DNA of 64,000 bases. Origin: Lolium rigidum. Taxonomy: Eukaryota > Streptophyta > Magnoliopsida > Poales > Poaceae. The translations under genes were made by a program, and so were the position numbers. The DNA lies in contig NC_061512.1 of assembly GCF_022539505.1 (NCBI RefSeq), positions 249,566,510-249,630,509 on the forward strand. Reading direction: 5' to 3'. How positions within the stretch are numbered: the first letter of the stretch is position 1; the number at the start of each line of letters is the position of its first letter. Below are positions 1-12,224 of the stretch, one piece after another. The notes under the pieces are model-generated. The model saw nothing but the letters and a program-made list of their open reading frames with translations. It was not told the origin of the DNA and made no database searches.

Positions 1-1780
1 GATATACGGTTTGAAAGGTGTCAAAAATGCGCATCTTTTTCATATCTACCATTTTTGTGAAATCTAAACATTTTAAAACTAATTTTGGAAGTTTTGAAAT
101 CATGTTTCCGATATACTTTGTGAGATGACGACTTGAATTTGATGTACTAGATCCATTTATTTGTTGTGAAATGATATAGGTAATGAAATTAGACACATAC
201 TCTACCATATTAAGGTTTTGGTGACAACTGTTGAGGTGTTCGGTGATCAAATCGACGAGATTTGCACAATAGATTTCCGTCCTGTAAAAACAGAGCGTTG
301 AACTTCCCTCGACATGAACTTGCACTTCTTGGGAAACGCGGGTTGTACTTCTCGGCGCTGTTTCACGAAAGTTTTCAGTAAAATGACTACAATTTTCTCG
401 TACGGTGTCCGTTTGAGGTCCACGACCACACAAAATGCTCAGCACAACCACGCGCACATGAACTTCTCGCGACATGTCCTTGTACTTCTTGGCCTTCGTG
501 GTTGTACTTACTGGAAATGTTTTGATACTAGTGTGTTTTACAAAAACTAGCATGTGCTTCGAAATGATAAATTTAGATTGTCCCTATATTCTATTTTAGA
601 GATTCTGCACTTCCCGGATATTAATATTTGAACTTCACAACGTTGCTATGTGAACTTATGTGGGGGTATTTTCTTCATGTAATTACCGCTTGTACTTCAT
701 GTTGTCTCCGCCTGTACTTCTCGGAATCACTTCTCGTACTTCCTTGCAAGTGACAGGATTATTTTATTTTTTCTACATTTGGACTTTGTCGGGTTTCTTG
801 TACTTCCTATATTAAGTGGGTGTATTTCTCGTATCGAATGGTTGTACTTCTCATTGTCAAGTATATGAACTTATTTTTGGGTGATGGGATTTTTTTTTTT
901 TTTGCTATGTGAACTTATGTGAGCTTCCCCGCAAAAACAGAGCACTAAACTTCCCTCGACATGAGCTTGTACTTTTCGGGCAATGCGGTTGTACTTCTCG
1001 GCGCGATTCATAAAGTGTTCAGTAAAACAACTATAATTTTCTTTTGCAATTCCAAAACCAACCCTTTGTACTTCCCTTAGTCACCGCTTGTACTTTTGGA
1101 AATCACCGCCTCTACTTCCCGTGAGGTAAATAATTAGATGATTTTTATTAATTTTTTACCACTTTTAGGTGTACTCTGAACTTCCTAGAAGAGAAGCCTT
1201 GTAATTTCTAAACCTGATGTCTTGTACTTTCGACGCTATTACTTGTACTTCCCAGTAGACATTTTAATTACCAAGAAGGTTTATATGGAATGAGAACTAG
1301 TTTAATATTCTGAGGACCAACTTGAACTTCTGCGGACAACGGGTTGTACTTAACAGAATGATAGACCCAAACTTCTTTGAATTTAGCTGAACTTCACTTT
1401 TGTATTTATCATGTAGGCATGAATTGTACTCCTAGAAATCACTGATTGGCGCACAAAAATCGCAAATAATTCTCGCATACCGTTTTCTAATTTTAATATT
1501 TCATGGGCATATAATTGGAATATTTTTTTTTGTTTTTTCTAGCGGGAGGTGTACTTACTGGTGACAAGTTATTACACTTCTCCGTACTAATCTTTTGTAC
1601 TTACGCGAACCAATTTCGTGTAATTCTTAATGAAGAATTGTCTTTTTAGGAACGAAAAATTTCATTGCCCAAATTATTTATTAATCATCTAGATCTCATT
1701 GCCCAAACTAACAAGTTGTACTTGTCTGTACTGCATCTTTTATCGAGCGATTGCACTTTCCTGTACTGCCAGAAAAAATA
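1..1780. repeat. AT-rich stretch with dispersed GTACTTC motif
   Basis: No gene is recognised here. The plus strand carries about twenty copies of a short motif close to TTGTACTTCTCGG (for example near 337, 481, 712, 798, 843, 990, 1068, 1245, 1596 and 1716). Spacing is irregular, and related GAACTTC forms lie between them. One longer unit is repeated directly: 283-400 and 930-1045 share the same order of motifs. The pattern looks like a decayed internally repetitive DNA element. I cannot assign a family. The short reading frames at 247-550 are by-products of the repeats. Confidence 0.6.
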
Positions 1781-2440
1781 CGAGATACAGAGAAAAACAA
1801 AACAGGTCTGAGTTGGGAGGCCATGTCACCGACTCGTCGGCGCTGGATGCAGCAGCAAGACAGGGGCGTCAGGGGAGAAGGAGGCAGGGTCTAGTGCTGC
1901 AGGATGGAGGCAGGGGCTTCGGCCTCAGGACCCAGCGTGGTGCCGCGGCACAGAAGGTCGGGAGACGGCCGTTCGTGGCGTCGATTTGGTGGCGGGCGGC
2001 GCCTTGCTGGTGGCGGGGCGCCGGGAAACTCGACCAGCGGCGGGGGCATAGGCTGGCCGCGAGGAGGCGGGCCAGCGGCGGGTTCTGGCGAGGCAGGGAA
2101 CCTGCCGGCGGCGCGAGGGGGAGGCCCGAGGTGCGGGCCACCGGGCGGTGACGGGGGATGGCGGCGCCTGGGACTGAAGGCCGGCGCGAGTTCACCTGGG
2201 CACCTGTGGGCGGCTCGGGGTAGAGGAGCTGGGGCGGCGCGCCCGGATTCTGGCCGGCGGGGGCGGCCGGACTGGCTCGTGGTGAGAGACGGGTCGAGGC
2301 CTCGAGGGAGGTGGTTGGTGTCGGGGGAATGGGGTGGATCCGGGAGCTTTTTTTCTCGGGTGGGGTTTGCACGCGTTTTTTTTTCTCTTTCGGGTCGCCT
2401 CTATGTAGGCTGGGTGGTGCTCAAAATATTATTTTGAGCA
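1780..2440. other. GC-rich segment without a credible gene
   Basis: Composition switches abruptly to very high GC. Long overlapping reading frames are open on both strands (1869-2372 minus, 1904-2437 plus, 1699-2151 plus). All give Gly/Arg/Pro/Ala-rich low-complexity translations with no recognisable domain, as expected when stop codons are rare. It may be the GC-rich end of a transposable element or a decayed first exon. I see no splice or domain evidence for a gene. Confidence 0.5.
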
Positions 2441-2441
2441 C
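2417..2441. repeat. Perfect inverted repeat (11-bp arms)
   Basis: GTGCTCAAAAT is followed by a 3-base spacer and its exact reverse complement. It sits at the boundary between the GC-rich block and a TA microsatellite. It may be a residual transposon end, but no target-site duplication was found. Confidence 0.7.
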
Positions 2442-2463
2442 TGGTTTCAGAATAGTGTGACCC

Positions 2464-2506
2464 TATATATATATATATATATATATACGCATACATATAT
2501 ATATGC
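2464..2506. repeat. TA microsatellite
   Basis: An (AT)n run of about a dozen units is interrupted by ACGCATAC and followed by a second short (AT)n run. Confidence 0.9.
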
Positions 2507-2723
2507 GCCTAGTTTTACTTGCATAATATTGAAAACTAACATCCAACCATACACTTATAGTCAGAGATGTCTATAAATAATTGTTAAACACTAAGCTATG
2601 TCCTATAATGATAGGAAGACAAAACAGAGTAGCAAAATATAACAAGTAGTATTTCCTGTTAGTTTTATTACCTCAAATAACACCAAATTCCAATGAATTC
2701 ATCGATAATGATGCTTCAGTTCT

Positions 2724-3112
2724 TCACATAGAAAAACTTCTTCGGGCATTTCTAGATGCAAAATCATTGAGTATAACTCCAAGATGAATGTTGTCCAAGA
2801 TATCCTTCTCAATACCACACATAGCAAAGCCTAATATATCTTGTAACATAATTGACCTCAAATAATTTTTTCAGTAGTTTCTATTTAGAGAAAGTTCTTT
2901 TAGCTGATGCTACCGTCACGGGTATCCGATAAGCAACTGATACATTGGGTAGCAATCAACGGCTGTTACAAACTGAAGAATCTCAGGCGCTGACATAAGT
3001 TATTTGGACAAAATAACTTGCAACACTTTTAACTTAGAGAAAAAAATCATCAGGATCAACATGAGGCGACTCTTTATGAGTAAAAGTTTTTTTCAAATGC
3101 AGTGCAGGAACT
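2724..3112 (-). pseudogene. hAT-family transposase (zinc-finger/TTF-type) C-terminal pseudogene
   Basis: Read on the minus strand, the segment carries fragments typical of the C-terminal dimerisation region of plant hAT transposases of the zinc-finger MYM/TTF type. In order these are LKVLQ, APEILQFV, the signature IPVTVASAKRTFSK, then GIEKDILDNI and NDFASRNARRSF, ending at a TGA at 2724-2726. The pieces lie in different frames and at least one internal stop is present, so this is a pseudogene. The N-terminal zinc finger and the catalytic core are missing. A hAT-like terminus follows at about 3315. The family call rests on recognised motifs, not on a search. Confidence 0.75.
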
Positions 3113-3315
3113 ACCTGGGAGTGGATCACACAATTTATTAGCCATAAACAAATAAGATGGAGCGGGCAGGCCCTGTGAGCGGATCAGTGGAAGGAATTAC
3201 CTAAACAGTAAGAAGCATGAGAAATGGACAGCTGAAGAAAAAGATCTGCAAGGCCCCCTCCAGGCGGTGGCCCATGGGCGTTGCCCATGGTCGCCTATAG
3301 CCAAAGCCGGCCCTG
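3113..3315 (-). mobile_element. Probable terminal segment of a hAT element
   Basis: On the minus strand the sequence begins CAGGGCCGGCTTTGG at 3315 and is rich in GCCCATGGGC-like inverted motifs. This resembles the ends of plant hAT elements of the class whose transposase remnant lies just beside it. The opposite terminus and an 8-bp target duplication were not located, so the element boundary is an inference. Confidence 0.45.
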
Positions 3316-4355
3316 ATGGAGACGCGGATGCACGGCTTCATCTTTTTCGGCGCCGATGAACCGGCCTCGTGGTCGTTCTTCGGCTGCATGTATGGCCATC
3401 CCTTTCCCATGGCCGAGATCGCGCTGCCTATTATGTGCGAAATAGAGAGGGACGGTGGTGCACGAGAGCTGGGCTAGATGGTGGCAATTTCCGGGCAAAG
3501 TCGATACCCTTAAAAAGGGACGTGACACGTCCGCTATGAATGACGGTGCTAGTTTCCAGGCGTGTGCCATTAATGGCGGCGCTGAATCCCAGCCGCCACC
3601 TGCCAGTCCAGTCGCTACCGCGGAAGCGGAAGAGTGACATTGACAGCGCCGCAACAAAGGCATGCCCAGAAGGGAAGACATGCGACAGCGCTGAGAGGCG
3701 AAGCGATGCATTCCACTCGTCCACCGCCAGGCGGGCCAGTTTGGAGGATGCATACTCTCGTTGCGCCCATGTTATGTCTGTGCCGTTGGTCACTATGCGT
3801 CGGGTCACTTGGCTAGAGTTTTACCCACTTGTTTTGTCCACTTGGACCAAAATAGACATGTTTGGTCCGTTTGCGTCTGCCGCTGGAGATGCATTAAGAG
3901 ACGAATTAGTGTATTTCAGTTTAGTGTGTTATTTCACTTATGGTCAAGAAATAACTGCTAAAATGACCAACTTGCATCATAAAAGGCGAAATAATTTTGA
4001 TATCCCATAAAAGACGGAATATTGAGACGACGTTCCCGTTGATATACAGGCGCATGTGTGTGACTTCATCAATAGCAACAACCACTGAATCAGTTGTTTA
4101 ATTTGGACTTAGTTTCTCAGGGGTGCACATAGGAGAATGGTGAGCGTGTGTGTGCGTTCTTATGGGTAAATCTTTGTACGTATTTGTGAGTGTCTGTGTG
4201 TATTGGGTTTCGCAAAACGCACACGCGCGCACCATGCGCCATTTCGTTGTTGATTTATATTCAAATAAAGGAACAAAGGTCACATTTGACCACGAAAGTA
4301 CCAATAAGACTGCCAAAGTTTTGAGGACACCTACCAAATTAACCATATTGTTTGT
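3316..4355. other. Unclassified repetitive-looking DNA
   Basis: This is about 1 kb of moderately GC-rich and then AT-rich sequence. Overlapping short frames lie on both strands at 3295-4010 and none has a recognisable domain. Around 4138-4240 there is a TG/CG-rich stretch. I see no tRNA, rRNA or convincing exon. Confidence 0.4.
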
Positions 4356-7300
4356 TGTTATCACCGGATTTTGGCCAAATCAGGAGATGGGCCGTGATGG
4401 AGATGGGCTTAAAGGATATACACGTAATGTGTTTCTGAATCAGCCTTGTATGAGAATTTGGGCTAATTAAATTGCCCGTGTGTCTGTATTATAGTAGATC
4501 GCATTTTAGTTTAGAATTAAGAGATAGAGTTTAGCCCGTACACGGTTAGGTGTACTTCCAAAGATAGAAAGTCCACGGACTGCAAATATGTACCTAGGGT
4601 TATTGAGAAAGGAGGACGATCACGTTCACAACAAACACAAACCAGGCGCATCGCCACCCCTTGTTTCGAGGGTTTCTTTCGGGTAAGCATCATGCTGCCT
4701 CTTGCGATCTAGGAAGTATACGTTTATTCGTTATCTGGTATTGCCCGTACTGAAGCGTTGTTGATGGCGAGTAGTACTGCTTATCTTAGGTGTTTTGGGG
4801 GGGCTTGCATTGATGCTCTTATGATCTGCTTGCTTAGCTACGCTGCCCCTCGATATCTAGCTGCCCTTACACCTATCTTAGGTGTAAGGGCAGCGCCTTG
4901 CTTTGTCTTTATTTAGTAGATTCGATCTGTTACGGTTGCTCCTTGTTATTCAAGGATTAGTTTAATATCTGCATAGTTAGGCCTTGCAAACGGGTTGAAC
5001 GATCCAGTAGCGCGTAGGGTACGTGAAAGATCGAGATGTCGCCTAGAGGGGGGGTGAATAGGCAATTACAAACTCTTGCGGATTTGTCTTGTAAGAATGC
5101 GGAATTAAACTAACGTTTAGTTTACAAGCACAAGCCCTAAATATGCTAAGTTCAACTAAGTGTAACAATGGCAACTAGAGCTAAGGAAGATAGGCACAAG
5201 ATATATGTAGCACAAGTCAAGCAAGATATATGAACTTCAAGCACGATGGCTATCACAAGGAAAGAGAGCTCGGGTATAGAAATAACCGAGGCACGCGGAG
5301 ACGAGGATGTATTCCCGTGTTCCCTTGCTTTGCAACAAGGTACGTCACGTTTGGAGGAGTGGAGGTCCCACGAAGGATTCCCCGCGTCACGAAGGCTCAC
5401 CCTATTCTCCGAACCACACCCACGAAGGATAATGGCCCTTTCCTTATGGTTAGCTTTTCCTCCGCTCCGGAGATGGCAAGCTCCACAACCACTTCACAAG
5501 CTCCACGAAGGAGAAGCCCGGGCCTCTTCACAATCTTCTTGAAGAGATCACCGGAGCACCAACCGCCAAGCCAACTAGGAGGTCTCCCTCCAAGAGTAAC
5601 AAGCTCACGGTCTCTCACTTGAACAAATCGTGGTGGAGAGCTCAACACTATGCAATGATGCAAAGCAAGAACACCGGAGGTGTTCAAGTCCTTCACACTC
5701 AAATCCCACCAAAGCAACGAATGCTAGGATGAGATTGGAGAGGAAGAACAAGGGGGAAAGTCAACTAAAGACTCCAAGATCTAGATCCCAAGAGATTCCC
5801 TCACTTAGAGAAGAAATGGTTTGGTGGAAGTGTAGATCTAGATCTCCTCTCTCAAATCCTCAAATATGAGCAAGAATGGTTGGAGAAATCAAGGGAGAGA
5901 GCAACTTCTTCAAATGCAACAATGGAGGTGAGAGAAAAGGGAAGAAGTTGTTGCTCAAGGTGGAAGAAGGGCTATTTATAGTCTAGGGAGAAAAATAACC
6001 GTTGGGGAAAAAACCAGGTGAAAATCGGCTCAAAAACGAGTTAAAAAAGTCGCCCAGCCGGTCAGCAGGCCGGCCGACCGGATCCTGGGGCCGGAGAGGC
6101 CGGTGGCCTGTCCGGTCGGACCGGCCCACCGACCGGGAGCGGTGCACGGCGCGCCGGGCGGCCGATCCGCCACAGGCGCGCGGGGGGGAGAGGCAGGCCT
6201 CGTGGACCGAAGGGAGAGAGGCGGCCCGGTGCGGTATCCGGTCGGGCCGGAGGAGCAGCCGGGCGGGCCGGTCACGGACCAGGCCCAAGGCCGGTCAAGG
6301 CCGCACGGGGGAAAGGCCGGCGCGTGGCCCGGTGGCCGTCCGGTCGACCGGCTGGGCCGGCGTGCGGCCCGGCAGGCCGGGCGGCAACCGGCTGCCTTCC
6401 CTCTTTTTTCTTTTCCTTTTTTTCTTTTTCCTTTTCTTTAATAACTATTGCTCCCCAACTCCGATTGACATGAAACAAATTCCGTTGGAAAGATAATAAC
6501 AAATGCCATCCAATAGAAAGTGCAAACTCAAGAAATTGTAGGAGGGGATTTTATCATGAATATAAAAGGGTAGAACCTTATATCATGAATAACCTAGGTA
6601 AAATCACCCAACCTCAAAAACGCAATAGAAGATGCATGCGAACTCCGTTTTCGATGAACTTGGGCTTGTTGTAAAGCTAGCAACAAGCTCAAGAACCTCA
6701 CATAGAGAAACACCAAGAAGCAATAAGGATAAGCAAAGTATGCAAAGGATTGAGCTCCCTAGGACGATGTGATCAAGTTACTCAACCGAAAGCCCCTCTT
6801 AATAGTGCGGCTATCTATCCTATAATCCGGTCTCCCAACATCCACCTTGAGACCGGTAAAGGAAAACCTAGCAAGGCCATACCTTTGCCTTGCGCATCCC
6901 GCTTGATCTTGATGATAACTCTTCAAGCTTCACTCAAGCCGGAATGCCTCACTTGACCAATGTTGCTTCGTGAAGACTCACAAATGCTCCCCCATACACT
7001 ATGATGGGAAAGCTCCATTGATACACATCTTCACTAGTCCATTATCACCAAATGGATGGAAAGCTTCAAGCATGTGATTCACTTGAGATGCTCATCTTGA
7101 ACTTGCCCAACTCAACCTTGTATCTTCACATACTCACATAAGATAAAGATAGAGCATGGCTAATATTGAGTTCCACATAAGAACTCCATCTTCATTTCTT
7201 CTTATTGATCATATCACATACATATATCTTCATACCGATGATCTTGATGCCAATACACAATATATACCTTTATCTTCATGGCATCCATACTTGAATCCAA

Positions 7301-7920
7301 CACATGGAGAGCAAGTAGTACCTATGGAATATTCCTTCATATAAACTCAATGAAAACATTAGTCCATAGGGGTTGTCATTAATTACCAAAACCACACATA
7401 GGGGCAATGTACCCTTACAGTACGGTTTGCTGATCCTAGAAGGGACGTTCCGGGAATCGACACCATGTTGGTTTTTAGGCCTCCTCTAAGATTAGTTTTA
7501 TGTTATCTTACGTATCTGCCAGGCTCAATCACGTGTAGGATGTTCCGGTTATGCGGTGAAAACCCTAAACTGTCGTAGATCTGATTAGCTTAGTATTGAT
7601 AAAGCAAGAAACCCATGTTATTACATATCTAACATGAACCGTGGGTTGATCGGCTCCTTGAGCCGATCTACAGGGTAACCTGAGAGCCGATCGAGGCTCA
7701 TTTAATGTTTACGTGTCTACCATGCAGGAAACTAATCGAAGCGATCCAACACCTTCCGACCAGGTATAGGTCGGGTGGCACGCCCTCTGCATTCGCCGGG
7801 ACGTGTCCAGAGCACTGCGGGCCGTTGACCGAGGGACCAGGGCCCACCAGCAGTCTTGGGAGCCTCCCGGCTCTTCGTGTTGCTTAACCGCTGCCCGCCG
7901 GTGGGTTTTGGCAGGCAACA
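4356..7920 (+). mobile_element. 5' LTR of a Tat-type Ty3/gypsy element (split by a solo LTR)
   Basis: The LTR appears to start at TGTTATCACC (4356) and end at GGCAACA (7920), so the ends form TGTT...AACA. It is followed within a few bases by a primer-binding site and then gag. A 2396-bp solo LTR with target duplication GTACG (5019-5023 and 7420-7424) sits inside it. Removing that insertion leaves an LTR of about 1.17 kb. The element continues as gag to 10599, where an Athila-like element is inserted; the rest does not reappear in the window. The exact 5' boundary is uncertain by a few bases because no second LTR copy is available. Confidence 0.65.
5024..7419. mobile_element. Solo LTR, 2.4 kb, with 5-bp TSD GTACG
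   Basis: The segment starts TGAAAGATCG and ends CCCTTACA, with TG...CA termini. It is flanked on both sides by GTACG (5019-5023; 7420-7424). No internal domain, PBS or second LTR is present, so this is a solo LTR produced by LTR-LTR recombination. It includes a CCGG-rich block at about 6040-6400 and an AT-rich tail. The reading frames inside (5230-5869, 5983-6502) are non-coding. The superfamily is not determined from the LTR alone. Confidence 0.85.
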
Positions 7921-7925
7921 CATTC

Positions 7926-7943
7926 TGGCACGCCCGGTGGGAC
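7926..7943 (+). promoter_or_regulatory. Primer-binding site of the Tat-type element
   Basis: TGGCACGCCCGGTGGGAC lies five bases after the presumed LTR end, in the place and with the form expected of a tRNA-primed minus-strand initiation site in Tat-lineage elements. Confidence 0.6.
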
Positions 7944-7967
7944 ACTCTACAACAACGGCGTCAACAC

Positions 7968-10599
7968 GCCGGCACACCAGTCACGTACGATGAACTCACT
8001 GAGGATCACAAGAAGAATTATGATACGATCAAATCTCAGTTCGAAGCCGATCTCATCGGCTCTTTCGAGAGAACCCGTTCACATGGAGTTAGGTGGAAGG
8101 GATTCTCACCTGAAGGCGTTCTCGACGGGGTAGACCTGTCTCTCCCTTCAGAGGAACGCACCAGAGCTCTGCGCCAGGTAGTCAATTACATGGTGGCTCA
8201 TTCGATGCACCATTTCTCTGAGAGCCTGTTGGACTCTTTGGAGCGCATTGCGGTGCGCGTGGTTCAGGAAACCATGAAGCATCAGTACTCTCCTTCAGGA
8301 CCTACCCTAGGGACTCACCAGGGAGAGACACCTCTCCACACCAGACCGTAGTTGCCGTTCACGCTTATCGCCCCAGAGCAACAGGCCTCACCGGCATACG
8401 TCGTCTACAAGGTTGGAGGCGATCCTGGAGATTGCCAATTTCTGAACGAGCCGCCCAAGGAAATCCCACATGGATACGTGTGCACATACGTACCTGACTG
8501 CAACAACTTCACGCGCATAAACCAGGTTGCAGCGGCAGGGATTTCTGCAGGAGTAAGCTCTGGAGCAGAGGCCGATAAACAGGCGTGGCTAGCTAAATAT
8601 GCCACCGGAACGAGTCATGAAAGTTCGGCCCCTGCAGCACAAACAGTGGAACAAATCAGTACCATCTTGAGAGACCAATTTGGCATCCTGCCAAAGAGGA
8701 GGACAGTCGGCTATTCCAAGCCGTAACCCAATGAATATGATTTGATTCCACTGCCACCCAAATATCGGCTCCCTGAGTTCTCAAAGTTCAGTGGGTCACA
8801 AGGATCAAGCTCAATTGAGCATGTGAGCCGATATTTGGCACAACTGGGTATGATCTCAGCATCAGACCAGTTACGTGTGAGGTTTTTCGCGCAGTCTCTC
8901 ACTGGACCGGCTTTTGGGTGGTACACCTTGTTGCCACCAGATTCGGTCCGGGCTTGGAAGCAACTCGAAGAGCAGTTTCACCTGCAATATCACTCAGAAG
9001 CTACCGAGGCTGGCATTGCCGATCTCACGCAGGTACGGCAGAAGCGAGGAGAAACGGTGTCAGAGTACATCCAGCGCTTCAGGACAGTCAGGAACCGATG
9101 TTATTCGGTTCGTTTGAGCGAAAAGGAAGTAGTCGAGCTGGCGGCGTTGGGCCTCGCCGCGCCGCTCAAAGATCTGGCTCTACAAGCAGATTACAACTCA
9201 CTGGCGCACATGGTCCAGAAGTTAACTTTGTATGAGCAGCGCCATCCAGACTTGTACCAAGACAAGTTCGTCAAGCGTCCGATCACCCTGGTCGAGACAG
9301 CAGATGTTGAAGACCCTGAAGACCAGGAAGTAGCCGTGGCTGAATGGGCTCGGGGGGCAGTCCCTGTGTCCTGCAAGTGGGTGAAGCCACAAGGGCCTGC
9401 AAAAGGGTTTGACTTCGATATAAGCAAAGCTGAGCAGATCTTCGATTTACTGCTCAAGGAGAAACAGCTGAAGTTGCCCGAAGTCCATAAAACCCCCACA
9501 GCACAAGAGATAAACGAGAGACCATACTACAAGTGGCATCACTCGTTCACCCATGTCACCAATGACTACAAAGAGTTGCGTCGACAGATCCAGTTGGCAA
9601 TAGAACAAGGCCGTTTGATCTTTAGCCAGTTTGCCATGAAAGTGGACACGCAACCGTTCCCTAGCGTCAACATGGTAGAACTAGGTCACCCCGTGCAGCG
9701 TCGGCCAGATTTCTCATTTGGTATTAACATGGCAGGGCCTGTACGCCACCAGGGTGGCGATAAAGAAGAAATCGGTCACTCCCGTGGCAAGGATAAGGAG
9801 GAGGCCGGTCCGGGTGACCGGCCCCGACGTGATGAAAAGAGGTACTTGACTGAAGAACAAGTGAGAAGTGTACGGTACCAACAACCACTCTCTGCACACC
9901 TCCTTAACAAGTATGAGCATCAGTACGACCGACGTTGGCGATACGATACGGATGACAAAAGATATCGTCGGTCTGATGCAGTCAACAGAAAATCTCGTCG
10001 GTACGATAGGGATGACGGAGATTACGAACGCCGCGCTAGTGGGAGGTCAAGGGATCAAGAAGACATGGACAAACACTGGGATTGTCCGTTCTTCAGGCAT
10101 TGCTGGGATTCAGGAATGAGCCGATTGCCTACAATCGACAACTGCCCGGAGTGCAGACAGCAGAAGAAGGACAAGGAAGGCGTTTCAGTGTTCAGGCGTC
10201 TAGGGCCTCTCCCATCCCAGAACAGAAGAGCTGAGTCATCTCAAAGGGAAGATCTTGAGGAGTCAGATGACGAAGAAGAAGACAGATACCACCGGCCAAG
10301 GTGGTGCCCTGATGGACTCAGTCACTCCCAAAAGCGTAGGGTGCAACGGCTACGTAGTTTGGAGGAAGCCGAGGCACAGTACCTATACACGTTGAGGAAA
10401 GCTCGGCCCGATCTGGCGGTGAAAATTCAGCAAACTTTGGAGGCGGATACACGACCACCAAAGAAGGAATGGCGCCCCAAACAAGCAAAAGCCGATGCAA
10501 AGACATCGGCTGGCACAAACATGGTGTTCGTACTGCCATTGGAGTTTTATGCTCCAAGGACCGAAGGAGCGCCAGTAGCTCAGCTTGACTGTGGCCCAC
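7968..10599 (+). pseudogene. Tat-type Ty3/gypsy gag, two nonsense codons, 3'-truncated
   Basis: A single frame runs from about 7968 to 10599 and is broken only by TAG at 8349-8351 and TAA at 8724-8726. The largest open part starts at 8742. It contains a retrotransposon gag core (FSKFSG near 8780, SLTGPAFGWYTLLPPDS, FHLQYHSEA, the RGETVSEYIQRFR region). A charged region follows, then a Cys/His motif near 10080-10150 (CPFFRHC...CPEC) that resembles the atypical zinc knuckle of this lineage, and an acidic patch (ESDDEEED). No initiator ATG could be fixed; translation may begin within or near the end of the LTR. The frame is cut at 10599 by insertion of element A, so protease, RT and integrase are absent. 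Confidence 0.8.
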
Positions 10600-12195
10600 T
10601 GATACGTCTCCGACGTATCGATAATTTCTTATGTTCCATGCTACATTATTGATGATATCTACATGTTTTATGCACATTATATGTCGTATTTACGCATTTT
10701 CCGGAACTAACCTATTAACAAGATGCCGAAGAGCCGATTCTTTGTTTTCGTTGTTTTTGGTTTCGGAAATCCTAGTAACGAAATATTCTCGGAATTGGAC
10801 GAAATCAACGCCCGAGGTTCCTATTTTTGCCCGGAAGCATCCGGAACACCGAGAGTCGCCGAGAGGGGGCTACGTGGGGCCCACACATGGTGGCGGCGCG
10901 GCCCAGGCCCTGGCCGCGCCGCCCTAGTGTCTGGCCCCACCAGACCCCCTCTGACCTTGCCCTTTCGCCTACTTAAAGCCTCCGTCGCAAAACCCCCAGT
11001 ACCGAGAGCCACGATACGGAAAACCTTCCAGAGACGCCGCCGCCGCGAATCCCATCTCGGGGGATTCAGGAGATCGCCTCCGGCACCCTACCGGAGAGGG
11101 GATTCATCTCCCGGAGGACTCTTCATCGCCATGATCGCCTCCGGAGTGATGAGTGAGTAGTTCACCCCTGGACTATGGGTCCATAGCAATAGCTAGATGG
11201 TCGTCTTCTCCTAATTGTGCTTCATTGTTGGATCTTGTGAGCTGCCTAACATGATCAAGATCATCTATCCGTAATACTATATGTTGTGTTTGTCGGGATC
11301 CGATGGATAGAGAATACTATGTTATGGTGATTATCAATCTATTACTTATGTGTTGTTTATGATCTTGCATGCTCTCCGTTATTAGTAGAGGCTCTGGCCA
11401 AGTTTTTGCTTTTAACTCCAAGAGGGAGTATTTATGCTCGATAGTGGGTTCATGCTCGCATTGACACCAGGACGAGTGACAGAAAGTTCTAAGGTTGTGT
11501 TGTCGTTGTTGCCACTAGGGATAAAACATTGATTCTATGTCTAAGGATGTAGTTGTCGATTACATTACACACCATACTTAACGCAATTGTCCGTTGCTTT
11601 GCAACTTAATACTGAATGGGGTTCGGATGATAACCCGAAGGTGGACTTTTTAGGCATAGATGCGGTTGGATGGCGGTCTATGTACTTTGTCGTAATGCCC
11701 AATTAAATCTCACTATATTTATCATATCATGTATATGCATTGTTATGCCCTTTTCTATTTGTCAATTGCCCGACTGTAATTTGTTCACCCAACATGCTTT
11801 TATCTTATGGGAGAGACACCTCTAGTGAGCTGTGGACCCCGGTCCTATTCTTTACATCGCATACAATCTACTGCAATACTTGTTTTACTATTTTCTTGCA
11901 AACAATCATCTTCCACAAAATACGGTTAATCCTTTGTTACAGCAAGCCGGTGAGATTGACAACATCACTGTTTCGTTGGGGCAAAGTACTTTGGTTGTGT
12001 TGTGCAGGTTCCACGTTGGCGCCGGAATCCTTGGTGTTGCGCTGCACTACATTTCGCCACCATCAACCTTCAACGTGCTTCTTGGCTCCTACTGGTTCGA
12101 TTAAACCTTGGTTTCATACTGAGGGAAACTTGCTTCTACACGCATCATACCTTCCACTTGGGGTTCCCAACGGACGTGTATATCTACGCGCATCA
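10600..12195 (+). mobile_element. 5' LTR of Athila-like element A
   Basis: It begins TGATACGTCTCC and ends GCGCATCA, 1596 bp. The same sequence recurs as LTRs at 22886-28573 (interrupted), 32007, 37165, 42705-44288 (minus) and 60839-62357 (minus). The five bases before it, CCCAC, would be its target duplication in the Tat gag, but no matching copy is seen at any LTR end in the window. The frames at 10723-11160 and 11740-12322 are LTR sequence repeated in every copy and are not genes. The family is Athila-like (Sabrina/BAGY-2/WHAM group) by recollection of grass elements. Confidence 0.85.
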
Positions 12196-12207
12196 AGCTA
12201 AATTTAC

Positions 12208-12224
12208 GGCGCCGTTGTCGGGGA
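12208..12224 (+). promoter_or_regulatory. Primer-binding site of element A (tRNA-Asp type)
   Basis: CGGCGCCGTTGTCGGGG is a slightly mutated form of the TGGCGCCGTTGCCGGGG site seen in the other copies here. It is complementary to the 3' end of tRNA-Asp, the usual primer of Athila-lineage elements. Confidence 0.7.

Noticed and set aside
1699..2437. Overlapping long reading frames on both strands
   Set aside because: GC-rich sequence with few stops; low-complexity translations, no domain and no splice support.
5983..6502. Several 76-164 codon frames on both strands
   Set aside because: They lie in the CCGG-rich part of a solo LTR; composition artefacts.
10723..11160. 145-codon frame also seen at 27243, 32130 and 37288
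   Set aside because: The same LTR segment in each element; GC-rich leader, not a gene.
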